From: Hyphomicrobiales bacterium
GTDB lineage: Bacteria; Pseudomonadota; Alphaproteobacteria; Rhizobiales; Aestuariivirgaceae
Length of the DNA stretch: 5,171 bases
Assembly: GCA_026987255.1 (NCBI GenBank)
Contig: JALSNA010000062.1
Location: 1-5,171, forward strand
Reading direction: 5' to 3'
Positions 1 through 5,171 of the stretch are shown in pieces. Below the pieces are notes generated by a model that saw only the letters and a program-made list of their open reading frames with translations, was not told the DNA's origin and searched no databases. The position numbers and the translations under genes were made by a program. The stretch's first letter is position 1. Every line of letters begins with the position of its first letter.

Positions 1-192
1 GAGGGCCTCGTATTCGGCGATGGCTTGCGCCAGGGTCTTGCCATCGGCCTTTGCCAGCTTGCCGCGCCAGCGGGCGGCAAAGGCATCGGTGTCCCTTTCC
101 AGCTTTTCGAGGGCGGCATGGAACTCTTCCGATTCGGGGCCGGGGAAAAGGCTGCCGAGATTCCACGCGGGCAGATCGTGCAAGGTGTTCAT
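1..192 (-). CDS. Oligoendopeptidase F-like M3 metallopeptidase, N-terminal fragment (cut by window edge)
   Basis: The minus strand reads an open frame from an ATG at 192-190 to the left edge, giving 64 codons that begin MNTLHDLPAWNLGSLFPGP and continue with an acidic, helical stretch containing FAARWRGKLA. This 'LPAW-L-LFPGP-S-F' opening, followed by a helix with R-W/Y-RGKLA, is typical of the N-terminal domain of bacterial PepF/M3B oligoendopeptidases. These are cytoplasmic zinc peptidases that cut short peptides. The zinc motif HEXXH lies far downstream in this family, so catalytic competence cannot be judged here. A candidate Shine-Dalgarno AGGAG (205-209, minus strand) sits about 12 bases before the ATG, slightly far. 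The gene is transcribed divergently from the response regulator, so the two may share the control region between them. The family call is from recognition of the N-terminus only; another M3 peptidase subfamily is possible. Confidence 0.75.
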   Translation of the reverse strand, partial: MNTLHDLPAWNLGSLFPGPESEEFHAALEKLERDTDAFAARWRGKLAKADGKTLAQAIAEYEAL

Positions 193-468
193 GGGGTGGG
201 GCGTCTCCTGGTCATTTGACGATTCATCTCTTTACCTTCTCTAGGTGGCTCCATGCGAGGGGTCTTGCAAGGACTGGTTTTGCCTGCCGGGCAAAAAATG
301 CTCCGCTGGATTTCCAGCATGCCGCAAACCTGTCTCAAAGCGGCAAGAAAGCGCGATTTGGCAAGGGATGATTAACCAAGCCATGCCATCTTGGCGGCCA
401 GACATGTCAAAGCGGGCCTGCCCCCAGCCCCGCCGGATGCACACCAAGCAAAAAGGCAAAACGAACTG
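193..468. promoter_or_regulatory. Divergent intergenic region with three short dyads
   Basis: This is 276 bases between the divergent PepF-like and response-regulator starts, with no credible gene. It contains three visible dyads: TTTTGCC-N5-GGCAAAA (278-296), the near-perfect palindrome GCTGGA-TT-TCCAGC (305-318), and CCAAG-N9-CTTGG (376-394). Promoters for both genes should lie here by position, but I found no pair of -35/-10 boxes good enough to place one. The dyads could be operators or hairpins in a 5' leader; none is followed by a T-run that would make it a terminator. Confidence 0.4.
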
Positions 469-1983
469 ATGGCTACCGGCATTCTCATTGTTGAAGACGA
501 TCCCACCCAGCGCCGCATCCTGGAAGAGCTGATCCGCCGCTTCGGTTACGAAGCCGTCGTGGCGGAAAACGCCATGAAGGGGCTGGAGATCCTTGCCTCT
601 CCCGTGGGCAAGCGCGTCCAGCTCATCGTGCTCGATCTCATCATGCCCGAAATGGACGGGCTGGAGTTTCTCGAAAAGCTCTCCAGCCAGCGCCCGGACA
701 TGCCGGTGGTGGTGCAGACGGCGCAAGGCTCCATCGAGATGGTGGTCAAGGCCATGCGCGCCGGGGCGGATGATTTCGTCGTCAAGCCGGTGAACCCGGA
801 GCGGCTCAAGGTCTCCATCCAGAATCTCATCAAGGTCAATGCCCTGACCGAGGAGGTCAAGCGCCTGAACAAGAAGGTCAAGGGGGCCTTGAGCTTCGAT
901 GACATCATCGCCGAAAGCCCCGGCATGCAGCAGGTGGTCAGGCTGGGCCGCCGCGCCGCGGGCTCCAGCATTCCGGTGCTCATCGAGGGTGAATCCGGTG
1001 TCGGCAAGGAGGTGGTGGCGCGCGCCATCCAGGGCGAATCGCAGCGCGCCGGCAAGCCCTTCGTCACCGTCAACTGCGGGGCCATTCCCGAAAATCTGGT
1101 GGAAAGCACCCTGTTCGGCCACGAGAAGGGCTCCTTCACCGGGGCCATCTCGAAGCACATGGGCAAGTTCCAGGAGGCCTCCGGGGGCACCCTGTTTCTC
1201 GACGAGGTGGCCGAGCTGCCCCTGGACATGCAGGTGAAGCTCTTGCGCGTGCTGCAGGAGGGCGAGGTGGACCCCATCGGTGCGCGCAAGCCGGTGAAGG
1301 TGGATGTGCGCATCATCTCGGCCACCAACCGCAACATGATCGAGATGGTCAAGGAAGGCACATTCCGCGAGGATCTCTATTACCGGCTGAACGTCTTTCC
1401 CATCATGGTGCCACCTTTGCGCAAGCGGGCCGCGGACATTGGCCCGCTGGTGCAGCATTTCATCACCCGCTTCGCCGCCGAGGAGGGGCGCAAGGTGCGC
1501 GGCATCTCGGCCGAGGCGCTGCAGATGCTCAAGGCCTATGCCTGGCCGGGCAACGTGCGGCAACTGGAGAACACGGTTTTCCGCGCCATCGTGCTGGCCG
1601 AATCGGATGTGCTGACGGTGGACGATTTTCCGCAGATCGCCTCCCTGGTGGAGGGTTACGAGGTCTCGGTGCCCGAAGCGCCCAGACCGGCGGCCGAGCC
1701 TGCCCTGCCGAAGGGAGCCGAGGCGGTCATCGGCATGGAGAGCCCGCCGGTGGCCAGCGCCGGACAGGTGGCCGACGGGGTGGCGCTGGGCATTCCGGCG
1801 GTGACCGAGGGCGGCCATATCCGCCGCCTGGAGGATGTGGAAAACGACATGATCCGCCTGGCCCTGCAGCGTTACCGGGGGCAGATGTCGCAGGTGGCGC
1901 GCAAGCTGGGCATCGGCCGCTCGACGCTCTATCGCAAGATCCGCGCCATGGGGCTGGATGGGGCCGAAACCGGCCGCTCCTGA
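469..1983 (+). CDS. Sigma-54-dependent response regulator (REC / AAA+ / Fis-type HTH), NtrC family
   Basis: This 504-residue transcription activator is likely turned on by phosphorylation and remodels sigma-54 RNA polymerase using ATP. The receiver domain (about 4-120) has acidic D10/D11, phospho-acceptor D56 in the LIVLDLIMP strand, T84 and K106. The AAA+ domain (about 145-385) has Walker A GESGVGK (174-180), the sigma-54 contact loop as GSFTGA (221-226) rather than the canonical GAFTGA, Walker B TLFLDE (241-246), the FREDLYYRLNV segment (299-309) with candidate arginine fingers R300/R306, and sensor II WPGNVRQLEN (358-367). A Pro/Ala-rich linker (about 398-450) leads to a Fis-type helix-turn-helix (about 456-496, ending STLYRKIRAMGL). 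The ATG at 469 is chosen because the receiver fold starts four residues in; upstream in-frame codons look non-coding. The ribosome site is weak (AAAAGG at 451-456, 12 bases away). No histidine kinase is adjacent, so this is an orphan here. The L,D-transpeptidase lies 125 bases downstream on the same strand. Confidence 0.93.
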   Translation: MATGILIVEDDPTQRRILEELIRRFGYEAVVAENAMKGLEILASPVGKRVQLIVLDLIMPEMDGLEFLEKLSSQRPDMPVVVQTAQGSIEMVVKAMRAGADDFVVKPVNPERLKVSIQNLIKVNALTEEVKRLNKKVKGALSFDDIIAESPGMQQVVRLGRRAAGSSIPVLIEGESGVGKEVVARAIQGESQRAGKPFVTVNCGAIPENLVESTLFGHEKGSFTGAISKHMGKFQEASGGTLFLDEVAELPLDMQVKLLRVLQEGEVDPIGARKPVKVDVRIISATNRNMIEMVKEGTFREDLYYRLNVFPIMVPPLRKRAADIGPLVQHFITRFAAEEGRKVRGISAEALQMLKAYAWPGNVRQLENTVFRAIVLAESDVLTVDDFPQIASLVEGYEVSVPEAPRPAAEPALPKGAEAVIGMESPPVASAGQVADGVALGIPAVTEGGHIRRLEDVENDMIRLALQRYRGQMSQVARKLGIGRSTLYRKIRAMGLDGAETGRS

Positions 1984-2108
1984 GCCCGCCCCGGCCGATT
2001 TGCCTTGCATGAAAGTCACAGGTGTTCAAAAATGCGCCAGGGGGGCGTGGCTGTGCTTGCATGATTTCATGGGCGGCGATATCTTGGCGCTCATTCAAAG
2101 GAGATGTC
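1984..2108 (+). promoter_or_regulatory. Leader region of the L,D-transpeptidase gene with a spaced direct repeat
   Basis: This 125-base gap separates the regulator stop from the transpeptidase start. CTTGCATGA occurs twice (2004-2012 and 2056-2064), start to start 52 bases, close to five helical turns. No T-tailed hairpin follows the regulator gene, so read-through into the transpeptidase is possible. A weak sigma-70-like pair, TTGCAT (2057-2062) and TATCTT (2080-2085) with a 17-base spacer, overlaps the second repeat copy but matches the consensus poorly. The repeat is real; its role as a binding site is inference. Confidence 0.3.
2097..2103 (+). promoter_or_regulatory. Strong Shine-Dalgarno that fixes the L,D-transpeptidase start
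   Basis: AAAGGAG ends five bases before the ATG at 2109. The open frame extends upstream to a GTG at 2022, but that codon has no ribosome site, and translation from it would bury the signal peptide. This site therefore decides the start at 2109. Confidence 0.85.
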
Positions 2109-4115
2109 ATGAAACGCCTCAGCGCCCTGTTTCTTTCCGCCGCCATGAGCGTGACTTTTGCGCATCTGGGCGCTGACAGCGCAAATGCCGCGCAAAGCCG
2201 TGGCAACTGGTCAGCCCAGAAGCGGGTCAATTTCAAGCCGCGAAGAGCACCGCAAGGTGTCCGCAAGGTCTATCCCGGCCGCCAGTTCAATTTCTTCGGC
2301 CTGTTCGGAAACAGGCGCTTCCGCGAACCGGTGGCCGAACGGCCGGTGAGGCGCGCCCGGCCCGCCGTGGCGCTGCCGGAGGAAAAGCCGAAGATATACA
2401 CCTACCCTGCGCCGCGCACCGTGGCGCTGGCAGATTCCGCCCTGACAGGGGCAAATCCCGACGATACCCTGGCGTTGCTCATCCTTGACACCCTGCGGCT
2501 GGGGGTGGCGCGCATTCGCGTCACGCCGGCAAGGCGCAAGGCCCTCTTGAAGTTCTATGCGCAGCGGCAATTCAGGCCGGTGTGGACCTCCCTTGCGGGC
2601 ATCGACGAGCGGGCCTTTCCGGTGCTGGAAAAACTGGCGCGGGCCCCGGAAGAGGGCATGGAGCCAGCTCTTTACCGCGTTCCTGTGGTGTGGAGCGTCA
2701 ATGGCGATCTGGAGGAAATCGAAAGCTCGGCGGCCCGGCTGGCGCAGTTCGACATCGAATTGACGGCCGCGGCCCTGCGCTATGCCCAGCATGCCTCGGG
2801 CGGGGTGGTCAACCCCAACAAGCTGAGCGCCTATCACGATCTGCATCCGCCCAGGGTGGGAGCCGCCGCGGCGTTGCAAAAACTGGCTGCGAGCGGTCAG
2901 CCGGCGCAATGGCTGGCGGCCTTGCAGCCCTCGCACCGGGCCTACCGGATTTTCCGCGCCGCCTTGAAGCGTCTGGGAGCGGGGCAAAAGGAAACGCCCT
3001 TGGCGCCCATCGCGGCGGGGCCGGTCATCCGTCCCGGCGGGTTTGACGAGCGTCTGCCCCTGATTCGCCAGCACCTGATCCGCCTGGGATTGATGAATGG
3101 CGGACAGGGAGCGAAAGAGGCGGCCCTGCACAAGCCGCAGGGCAATGGCGAAGTGGCCAATGACGCCATTTCCGAAAACGATCCCAATATTTACGATGCC
3201 AAACTGGAGCGCGCCATCCGGGCTTTTCAAAAAAGCGCCGGGCTGCGCGCCGATGGCCTGATCGGCAAGGGAACCTTGCGGGCGCTCAATGGCCGCCGGG
3301 GCGGCGGGGTTTCCGCCAGAATCCGCAAGATCAGGCTCAACATGGAGCGGTTGCGCTGGGAGCCGCGCGATTTCGGCCGGACGCATTTCCTGATCAACCA
3401 GCCGGCCTTCGAGGCCTATCTGGTGCGCAATGGCAAGACGGTGTGGAAGACGCGTGTCATCATCGGCAAGCCGGACAAGCAGACGGCCTTTTTCAACGAC
3501 GAGATGGAGACGGTGGTTTTCAATCCCTACTGGGGGGTGCCGCAATCCATCCTGACGCGGGAAATGATGCCGCGGCTGATGCGCGATCCGTCCTATCTGG
3601 ACCGCAAGGGATTCGAGGTCTATGACCGGCGCGGGCGCAAGATCAGTTCGGCCTCGGTGGACTGGTATGCCTATGGCGGGCAAAGGAAGGTTCCCTTCAC
3701 GGTGCGCCAGCAGCCGGGGGCGCGCAATGCCCTGGGGCACATCAAGTTCCTGTTCCCCAACAAGCATTCCATCTACATGCACGATACGCCCTCGCGCGGG
3801 CTGTTCAGCCGCAAGCGGCGGGCCTTTTCCCATGGCTGCGTGCGGGTGCAAAAGCCCAAGGAAATGGCGGAGCTGGTCACCGGCCTTTCCCGCCGGGCCA
3901 TCGAGGCCAAGATCGCGGCAGGCGAAAACGACCGCATGAACCTGAAGCACAAGATCCCGGTGCACATGGCCTATTTCACCGCCTGGCCGGATGATGCCGG
4001 GCGCATCCACTATTACGCGGATGTCTATGGCCGCGACAAATTGCTCGACAAGGCGCTGAAGAAAACCATCCGGGCTTTGCGGGTCATGCCCCTGAGCAAG
4101 ATCGCCCGCAACTGA
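2109..4115 (+). CDS. Secreted YcbB-type L,D-transpeptidase (scaffold, peptidoglycan-binding and YkuD domains)
   Basis: This 668-residue periplasmic enzyme is predicted to form 3-3 (mDAP-mDAP) peptidoglycan cross-links, or otherwise transfer tetrapeptide stems, through a cysteine thioester. A signal peptide covers residues 1-27/28 (KR, hydrophobic core, cleavage near SANA-A). A strongly basic, Pro/Arg-rich, probably disordered stretch (30-95) follows, with an FFGLFG patch at 62-67. The L,D-transpeptidase scaffold domain spans about 118-300 (FYAQRQFRPVW at 149-159). A peptidoglycan-binding-1-like domain (about 312-394, AIRAFQKSAGL-ADGLIG-GTLRALN) appears interrupted by about 30 polar residues. 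The YkuD catalytic domain (about 425-605) carries H558 in IYMHDTPS and the catalytic motif SHGCVRV with H575 and C577. The tail after the motif resembles that of YcbB/LdtD homologues, and overall length is within the usual range. The order scaffold, PG-binding, YkuD distinguishes it from short Ldt or ErfK types. Its stop abuts that of the convergent small gene. Confidence 0.93.
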   Translation: MKRLSALFLSAAMSVTFAHLGADSANAAQSRGNWSAQKRVNFKPRRAPQGVRKVYPGRQFNFFGLFGNRRFREPVAERPVRRARPAVALPEEKPKIYTYPAPRTVALADSALTGANPDDTLALLILDTLRLGVARIRVTPARRKALLKFYAQRQFRPVWTSLAGIDERAFPVLEKLARAPEEGMEPALYRVPVVWSVNGDLEEIESSAARLAQFDIELTAAALRYAQHASGGVVNPNKLSAYHDLHPPRVGAAAALQKLAASGQPAQWLAALQPSHRAYRIFRAALKRLGAGQKETPLAPIAAGPVIRPGGFDERLPLIRQHLIRLGLMNGGQGAKEAALHKPQGNGEVANDAISENDPNIYDAKLERAIRAFQKSAGLRADGLIGKGTLRALNGRRGGGVSARIRKIRLNMERLRWEPRDFGRTHFLINQPAFEAYLVRNGKTVWKTRVIIGKPDKQTAFFNDEMETVVFNPYWGVPQSILTREMMPRLMRDPSYLDRKGFEVYDRRGRKISSASVDWYAYGGQRKVPFTVRQQPGARNALGHIKFLFPNKHSIYMHDTPSRGLFSRKRRAFSHGCVRVQKPKEMAELVTGLSRRAIEAKIAAGENDRMNLKHKIPVHMAYFTAWPDDAGRIHYYADVYGRDKLLDKALKKTIRALRVMPLSKIARN

Positions 4116-4325
4116 TCAGGGTTTGTGGATTCCCGCCAGGGTCAGCAGGTGCGCCAGGGCCATGAGGGCCATCACGGCGCCGAAGAACATGACCGGCGTG
4201 GTGGGGATGAGCGGCATGTCATGGTGCTTGCGCCAGCGGTTCTCCCGCCAGCCGGCCCAGGCCACCAGGGCAGCCCCGGCAGCCATCCCCAGGGCCGTCA
4301 GACAGGTTTCACTGCAAGCAAACAT
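4116..4325 (-). CDS. Small two-helix inner-membrane protein, unknown function
   Basis: This 69-residue protein starts at the ATG at 4325-4323; a longer 81-residue version would begin at a TTG at 4361. Neither start has a good Shine-Dalgarno: AAGG lies only one base from the ATG, and the TTG has none, so the start is uncertain. Two hydrophobic segments are clear: about 9-26 (TALGMAAGAALVAWAGW) and about 44-65 (FFGAVMALMALAHLLTLAG). They are joined by a basic loop (RENRWRKHH, 27-35) and a Pro-rich MPLIPTTP turn. The charge pattern suggests a hairpin with the loop in the cytoplasm. I do not recognise a named family, although short proteins with a 'P-x-P-V-M-F-x-G...AHL-x-x-L-x-G' second helix look familiar from alphaproteobacteria. 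The stop codon touches the transpeptidase stop on the opposite strand. A candidate promoter lies at 4427-4455. Confidence 0.65.
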   Translation of the reverse strand: MFACSETCLTALGMAAGAALVAWAGWRENRWRKHHDMPLIPTTPVMFFGAVMALMALAHLLTLAGIHKP

Positions 4326-4426
4326 GCCTTGCCATATGCGGGGTGAAAATGGGCGCGTCAAGGGCAGCGTTGGAAAGGCACATTCCCTTGGGGAGAAGTG
4401 GGTGAAATTCGCGCATGGATTGAATA

Positions 4427-4455
4427 TTCATAAATTTTTAACAAATCATGGGCAA
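4427..4455 (-). promoter_or_regulatory. Candidate sigma-70 promoter for the small membrane protein
   Basis: On the minus strand TTGCCC (4455-4450) and TATGAA (4432-4427) are separated by 17 bases of AT-rich sequence. Each box matches four of six consensus bases. Position and direction fit the small membrane-protein gene, and initiation near 4420 would leave a leader of about 95 bases to the ATG. A perfect 10-base palindrome TGAATATTCA (4421-4430) overlaps the -10 and start region and could be an operator. The local AT richness stands out against GC-rich surroundings. Confidence 0.4.
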
Positions 4456-4494
4456 ATTCTCTCTAGATGCCGGATAACCTCCGGGTGCGTCAAC

Positions 4495-4523
4495 TTGTCA
4501 GCCATGACCTGTTGTCATATAGT
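4495..4523 (+). promoter_or_regulatory. Sigma-70-type promoter for the export-domain lipoprotein
   Basis: TTGTCA (4495-4500) and TATAGT (4518-4523) are separated by exactly 17 bases, and each matches the consensus at five of six positions. It is the best promoter match in the window. Initiation near 4530 would give a leader of about 68 bases. A dyad, ATGAC-CTGTT-GTCAT (4504-4518), fills the spacer and touches the -10 box, and TTGTCA recurs at 4512-4517. A repressor bound there would block polymerase, so regulated expression is plausible but inferred. Confidence 0.6.
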
Positions 4524-4525
4524 GG

Positions 4526-4556
4526 CCGCACATCGGGCGCAAAGCTGGATGTGTGG
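4526..4556 (+). other. Possible leader hairpin of the export-domain lipoprotein mRNA
   Basis: CCGCACATC (4526-4534) can pair with GATGTGTGG (4548-4556), nine base pairs including one G-U, around a 13-base loop. It would lie at the very 5' end of the transcript from the promoter just upstream. Its right arm overlaps the first of two TGTGTGG copies (4550-4556 and 4561-4567). It may only stabilise the mRNA end; no known riboswitch is recognised. Confidence 0.3.
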
Positions 4557-4597
4557 GGGCTGTGTGGACATGGGGAATGGCGGGATAGCGTGAAACC

Positions 4598-4954
4598 ATG
4601 AAAAAAGCAGCCATGATATTGAAGGCGGCCATCGTGTTGCCGGGGGCGCTTGTGGCGGCGTGTTCCAGTGTGCCCGATCCCGAGCCCGTCATTTCGGACG
4701 TTTCCAGCTTCCAGTCACCAGCCATCCAGCGCACCCTGGCGGCGGGCGATCGCGTCAAGATCATCGTCTTTGGCTCTGACAAGGTCTCCGGTGATTACAG
4801 GCTCGATGCGTCCGGCCGGCTGGCGCTCAATGGCTATGGCAAGGTGCAGGCCGCCGGCCTGACAACCCGCCAGCTCGAAGAGCAGATTGCCGCCCTGATG
4901 GCAAGCAAAGGCATCCCCGATGCCCGCGTCAGCGTTCTGGCCGAAGAAGGCTGA
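4598..4954 (+). CDS. Short lipoprotein with a lone polysaccharide-export (Poly_export) domain
   Basis: This 118-residue predicted lipoprotein has an N-terminus (MKKAAMILKA...LVAAC) with a lipobox V19-A20-A21-C22. Serine at +2 has no inner-membrane retention signal, so outer-membrane sorting is likely. After a Pro/Ser linker (23-45) comes one Poly_export-like domain (about 46-115). It is recognised by L-AAGDRVKIIVFG (47-59), the SGDYRLDASGRLALNGYG segment (64-81) and the helix LTTRQLEEQIAALM (88-101), ending DARVSV. In Wza/GumB-type outer-membrane export proteins this domain is followed by SLBB domains, and in Wza by a C-terminal helix that forms the pore. All are absent here: the gene stops five residues after the last domain strand. 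No frameshifted continuation is visible downstream and no glycosyltransferase, Wzc or Wzx/Wzy gene is in the window. The Shine-Dalgarno is weak (GGGAT, 4582-4586). An alternative ATG at 4613 would shorten the signal. Role in actual polysaccharide export is uncertain. Confidence 0.82.
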   Translation: MKKAAMILKAAIVLPGALVAACSSVPDPEPVISDVSSFQSPAIQRTLAAGDRVKIIVFGSDKVSGDYRLDASGRLALNGYGKVQAAGLTTRQLEEQIAALMASKGIPDARVSVLAEEG

Positions 4955-4996
4955 TGAGGCCTCTGAGCCGCCTTCAGGCCTGTTTCATAGTCGCAT

Positions 4997-5023
4997 GTGA
5001 AGTATTCACAACAGATTGAATAC
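4997..5023 (+). other. Overlapping short dyads downstream of the lipoprotein gene
   Basis: GTGAA-GTA-TTCAC (4997-5009) and GTATTC-N10-GAATAC (5002-5007 with 5018-5023) share bases, so as RNA they are alternatives. They lie 40-70 bases after the lipoprotein stop, in AT-rich sequence. They may be an operator-like site or chance structure. Confidence 0.25.
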
Positions 5024-5054
5024 ACAGCATTTTCTGGCATTCTTACAATCCGTG

Positions 5055-5097
5055 AATTGCAAGGTTCTGACAGATTTTCTGTCAGAACCTTGCAATT
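5055..5097. repeat. Perfect 20-bp inverted repeat with 3-base loop
   Basis: AATTGCAAGGTTCTGACAGA (5055-5074) is the exact reverse complement of 5078-5097 around a TTT loop (5075-5077). In plus-strand RNA the stem extends to 23 pairs (5052-5100) through a G-U, a U-A and a G-C. No T-run follows on the plus strand, so it is not a standard intrinsic terminator by itself. It lies in the non-coding tail after the lipoprotein gene. It could protect a 3' end from exonucleases, form part of a small RNA, or be a dispersed palindromic repeat; the sequence alone does not decide. Confidence 0.9.
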
Positions 5098-5108
5098 TAC
5101 TTGGGGCC

Positions 5109-5165
5109 AAAAATGATGTCCTGCTGACGCCGGGCCGCCCCAAGTCAGCAGGACGCCTTGTTTTT
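5109..5165. terminator. Probable bidirectional Rho-independent terminator
   Basis: GTCCTGCTGAC (5118-5128) pairs perfectly with GTCAGCAGGAC (5144-5154), an 11-bp stem around a 15-base GC-rich loop. On the plus strand it is followed after a six-base gap (GCCTTG) by TTTTT (5161-5165); on the minus strand the AAAAA at 5109-5113 supplies the T-tract four bases after the stem. This fits termination of the lipoprotein transcript and of a convergent gene that may lie beyond the right edge. The loop is long and the T-tract offset on the plus strand, so efficiency may be moderate. Confidence 0.7.
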
Positions 5166-5171
5166 CCTGAA

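Noticed and set aside
20..371. Three overlapping plus-strand open frames of 64-106 codons at the left end.
   Set aside because: They lie mostly opposite the PepF-like N-terminus, whose family pattern is recognisable; their products are low-complexity and without domains.
1962..1997. Short CGGCCG stems around the end of the response-regulator gene as a terminator.
   Set aside because: The arms are short self-palindromes in GC-rich sequence and no T-run follows.
241..2019. A 592-codon open frame on the minus strand, opposite the response regulator.
   Set aside because: It mirrors a GC-rich gene with clear domains on the plus strand. Its product is rich in His, Arg, Gln and Leu with no recognisable motif, as expected of an antisense shadow.
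2049..2062. A sigma-54-like TGGC...TTGCA element upstream of the transpeptidase.
   Set aside because: The GG and GC dinucleotides are separated by 8 bases, whereas sigma-54 promoters need 10, and the -24 box lacks the CAC part.
2211..4010. A 599-codon open frame on the minus strand, opposite the L,D-transpeptidase.
   Set aside because: Same reason: the plus strand encodes a complete, motif-verified enzyme, and the antisense product has shadow-like composition.
4399..4417. A GG-N10-GC arrangement resembling a sigma-54 promoter upstream of the lipoprotein gene.
   Set aside because: Only the two dinucleotides fit; the flanking bases do not match TGGCAC or TTGC, and the sigma-70 promoter at 4495-4523 is far better.
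4123..4593. A 156-codon plus-strand frame covering the small membrane gene and the following intergenic region.
   Set aside because: Its product shows no domain and runs through the AT-rich region and both promoters. The opposite strand gives two clean membrane helices over 4116-4325.
4955..4983. AGGCCT-containing hairpin immediately after the lipoprotein stop as its terminator.
   Set aside because: Pairing needs a two-base bulge and is followed by only GTTTC. The element at 5109-5165 is a much better terminator.

Overview
The window reads as chromosomal DNA from an alphaproteobacterium with high GC content, most likely in or near the Hyphomicrobiales (Rhizobiales). I infer this from the GC-rich codon use, an NtrC-type regulator followed by a YcbB-type L,D-transpeptidase, and the style of the encoded proteins. 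The exact taxon cannot be read from the sequence. No mobile element, CRISPR array, tRNA or rRNA is visible.

Layout from left to right: the first 64 codons of an M3-family oligoendopeptidase (PepF-like) run off the left edge on the minus strand (1-192). A 276-base divergent intergenic region with several short dyads follows (193-468). Next is a complete sigma-54-dependent response regulator with receiver, AAA+ and Fis-type HTH domains (469-1983, +). After a 125-base gap comes a secreted 668-residue YcbB-like L,D-transpeptidase with a strong ribosome binding site (2109-4115, +). Its stop codon abuts the stop codon of a convergent gene for a small two-helix membrane protein (4116-4325, -). A 270-base divergent region carries good candidate promoters in both directions, and the rightward one has a dyad across its spacer and -10. 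It serves a short lipoprotein with only a Poly_export domain (4598-4954, +). The last 217 bases hold no gene. They contain a perfect 20-bp inverted repeat and a probable bidirectional terminator, plus a third pairing that competes with the terminator.

Functionally the window leans toward the cell envelope: peptidoglycan 3-3 cross-linking by the transpeptidase, a putative outer-membrane export-type lipoprotein, and a small inner-membrane protein. The regulator may control envelope genes, but no partner histidine kinase is in view and no convincing sigma-54 promoter was found here, so its targets are unknown. The coding genes belong to known families. The less ordinary content is the stand-alone 118-residue export-domain lipoprotein and the structured non-coding tail after it.
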